This document shows, in pieces, positions 7,460 through 9,212 of a stretch of 9,212 nucleotides of DNA. The stretch lies in contig JAIVJE010000307.1 in the NCBI GenBank assembly GCA_020200195.1, positions 1-9,212 of the forward strand. The letters run 5' to 3'. This DNA is from Acidobacteriota bacterium. GTDB taxonomy: Bacteria; Acidobacteriota; Vicinamibacteria; Vicinamibacterales; 2-12-FULL-66-21. The position numbers and the translations under genes were made by a program. A model generated the notes under the pieces. The model saw nothing but the letters and a program-made list of their open reading frames with translations. It had not been told where the DNA came from and searched no databases. The number at the start of each line of letters is the position of its first letter. Within the stretch, counting starts at the first letter, position 1.

Positions 7460-9212
7460 ATGATCGGCGTGTTGTTACTCGTGGTCCTGGCCGCCACCGA
7501 CGTCAGCCGGCCCGACGTCGCGGCGGTACCGCAGCGCATTCCGGGGCAGTCAGTTCGTCCCGCATCGATCCAGGGGGTCGTCCGCGACGAGACCGGGCGT
7601 GCCGTACCGGGCGTCGAGGTCGCCATCCGGAATCCAGAACGGCGCGCGATCACGAACGCAGACGGCGTGTTCCGGTTTCTCGACGTCAGGCCAGGCGAAT
7701 ACCAGTTGACGCTGACCCGGGAGGGGTTCACACCACTGTCGCAGGCCGGGCTCCGGATTGGCCGCGCCGCGTTCGTCACCGTCGAACTGACGATGAAGCG
7801 GCTGGCTTCGACAGGCGCCGCGCCGAAGCCGCTCGAACCCGAGACTCCCTCCTCGCCCTACGGCCGGCGCCCCGCACGGCGTGGCGAGCCGCCGAGCGAA
7901 GCCGTCCCGCTGCCGCCGGACGAGCACGTCTACCTCCCCATTCCGGATCGCTGGAACCTGGCGATGCCGGACTGGGATCGGTACGGTGTCCGCGGAGATT
8001 ATCCCTACGTCAGCGGCAAGTGGTGGGATCCGTACAACACCAACCGGCTCAAGGGGGACTACCCCGTATTCGGGAAACGGACGTTCTTCACCTTTACGGG
8101 CGTCAGCGACTCGCTCATCGAAGGACGCAACCTGCCGGTCGCGAGCGCGGTCAGCGCGGCGCGACCGCTGAGCGAGCCGTTCTTCGGGCGGGGCGGCCAG
8201 CAATTCCCCGTCACCGTCATCCGGACGTCGTTCGATCTTTTCCGCGGCGATACGGTGTTCCGGCCTGTCGACTGGCGCATCCGGGTCCAGCCGGCGATCA
8301 GCGTCAACTACATCAACACCGCCGAATGGGGCGTCGTCAATATGGACGTGCGGCGGGGATCCAACAGGCTCTCGACGCACCTGGGTCTCCAGGAGGCATT
8401 CGCGGAGGTCAAGATCGCGGACCTCAGCGACCATTATGATTTCCTCTCGGTCCGCGCCGGCATCCAGGAGTTCAGCAGCGACTTCCGCGGGTTCCTGGCG
8501 GTGCTCGAATCTCCGGGCATCCGCTTCTTCGGCACGCTCGCGTCGAACCGGATCGAGTACAACGCCGCGTTCTTCGATCTGCTCGAGAAGGAAACCAACA
8601 GCGGCTTCAACGAGTGGAAACGCCGGAAGCAGCAGGTCTGGATTGGCAGCGTCTACATCCAGGACTTCCTGACGCCCGGTTACACAACCCAGTTCAGCGT
8701 GCACGGCAGTCGGGACGAAGGGGAACTGCACTACGATCGCAACGGTTTCCTCGTCCGTCCCGCGCCGATCGGCGTGATCGAGGCGAGCGAAGTCCATTCG
8801 TACTACCTTGGCTGGACCGGCAACGGCCATATCGGCCGGTTGAACATCAGCCACGCGTTCTACCAGGCGCTCGGCCATGAAAGCGCCAACGCGATTGCGG
8901 CGCAGCGAGTGGACATCAACGCGCAGATGGCGGCCGCCGAGCTTTCGATCGACAAGGACTGGCTTCGGATAAAGGGGGCGGTGTTCTACGCGTCCGGCGA
9001 CGGATCCCCTGACGATGACGAGGCGCGTGGATTCGACGCGATCCTTGATATCCCGGTGTTCGCCGGCGGCCCGTTCAGTCTCTGGAATCGTCAGGGCCTC
9101 CGGCTTGCGCAGACCGGCACCGGCCTCGTGTCGCCGAACAGTCTGCTGCCGACGCTCCGGACGAACAAAGACGAGGGGCAGGCCAACTTCGTCACTCCCG
9201 GCATCATCATTC
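7460..9212 (+). CDS. Outer-membrane beta-barrel protein with carboxypeptidase-regulatory-like domain, 3' end beyond the window
   Basis: The frame is open from ATG 7460 to the right edge, 584 codons, with the C-terminus missing. A short signal peptide (IGVLLLVVLAA, 2-12) directs export. Residues about 36-113 form a carboxypeptidase-regulatory-like beta-sandwich: IQGVVRDETGRAVPGVEV, TNADGVFRFLDVRPGEYQLT and a closing FVTVELTMKR. A proline- and arginine-rich linker follows (about 115-165). The rest is rich in alternating aromatic and polar strands typical of outer-membrane barrels, with WWDPYNTNRLKGDYPVFGKR (188-207) and ARPLSEPFFGRGGQQF (234-249) as the most distinctive blocks. I cannot find a clear TonB box or TonB-receptor plug between the sandwich and the barrel. 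Similar architectures are abundant in Acidobacteriota. The start lies 4 bp after the glucosidase stop without a good Shine-Dalgarno sequence, so coupling is likely. Its cargo is unknown: a transport channel for oligosaccharides handled by the neighbour is possible but unproven. Confidence 0.8.
   Translation, partial: MIGVLLLVVLAATDVSRPDVAAVPQRIPGQSVRPASIQGVVRDETGRAVPGVEVAIRNPERRAITNADGVFRFLDVRPGEYQLTLTREGFTPLSQAGLRIGRAAFVTVELTMKRLASTGAAPKPLEPETPSSPYGRRPARRGEPPSEAVPLPPDEHVYLPIPDRWNLAMPDWDRYGVRGDYPYVSGKWWDPYNTNRLKGDYPVFGKRTFFTFTGVSDSLIEGRNLPVASAVSAARPLSEPFFGRGGQQFPVTVIRTSFDLFRGDTVFRPVDWRIRVQPAISVNYINTAEWGVVNMDVRRGSNRLSTHLGLQEAFAEVKIADLSDHYDFLSVRAGIQEFSSDFRGFLAVLESPGIRFFGTLASNRIEYNAAFFDLLEKETNSGFNEWKRRKQQVWIGSVYIQDFLTPGYTTQFSVHGSRDEGELHYDRNGFLVRPAPIGVIEASEVHSYYLGWTGNGHIGRLNISHAFYQALGHESANAIAAQRVDINAQMAAAELSIDKDWLRIKGAVFYASGDGSPDDDEARGFDAILDIPVFAGGPFSLWNRQGLRLAQTGTGLVSPNSLLPTLRTNKDEGQANFVTPGIII

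Noticed and set aside
7550..8878. 442-codon open frame on the minus strand
   Set aside because: It lies antisense to the glucosidase-downstream barrel gene, is dominated by Arg, Asp, Glu and Val repeats typical of GC-rich shadow frames, and has no recognisable domain. The plus strand has a signal peptide and a clear regulatory-like domain.

Overview
The window is GC-rich, densely coding bacterial DNA. Two features point to Acidobacteriota, perhaps the Vicinamibacteria side of that phylum. One is an outer-membrane beta-barrel carrying an N-terminal carboxypeptidase-regulatory-like domain. The other is a DUF4331 protein beside a secreted TPR protein. The phylum assignment is inferred from gene content and base composition, not from a marker gene. 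I found no rRNA, tRNA, CRISPR array, insertion sequence or phage gene.

Layout. Two blocks point away from each other from a 92-bp divergent intergenic region at 4691-4782. The left block, on the minus strand, reads from 4690 down to 1: an aquaporin fused to a C-terminal cyclic-nucleotide-binding domain (3590-4690); a metallo-beta-lactamase-fold hydrolase overlapping it by one base, TAATG (2784-3590); a 390-bp stretch without an intact recognisable gene (2394-2783); a secreted DUF4331 protein (1263-2393); and a secreted TPR protein starting 2 bp after it and running off the left edge (1-1260). The right block, on the plus strand, has a large GH63-like 'glucosidase' (4783-7455) and, 4 bp further on, a signal-peptide-bearing outer-membrane barrel protein running off the right edge (7460-9212).

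The 390-bp stretch is a small graveyard. Positions 2419-2528 are a diverged copy (about 84% identical by hand alignment) of the 3' end of the MBL gene itself. Between that copy and the intact MBL gene lie fragments that look like a frameshifted small coding sequence. The DUF4331 gene starts directly behind this remnant with its own strong ribosome binding site.

How the genes may work together. The tight aquaporin-CNB/MBL pair suggests a water channel whose activity could respond to a cyclic nucleotide, with a neighbouring metal-dependent hydrolase that might act on the ligand or another small molecule. The divergent GH63-like enzyme belongs to a clan that includes compatible-solute (mannosylglycerate) hydrolases, so an osmotic theme is possible but unproven. 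DUF4331 and TPR form a coupled pair of exported proteins of unknown function. The most unusual item is the aquaporin-CNB fusion.
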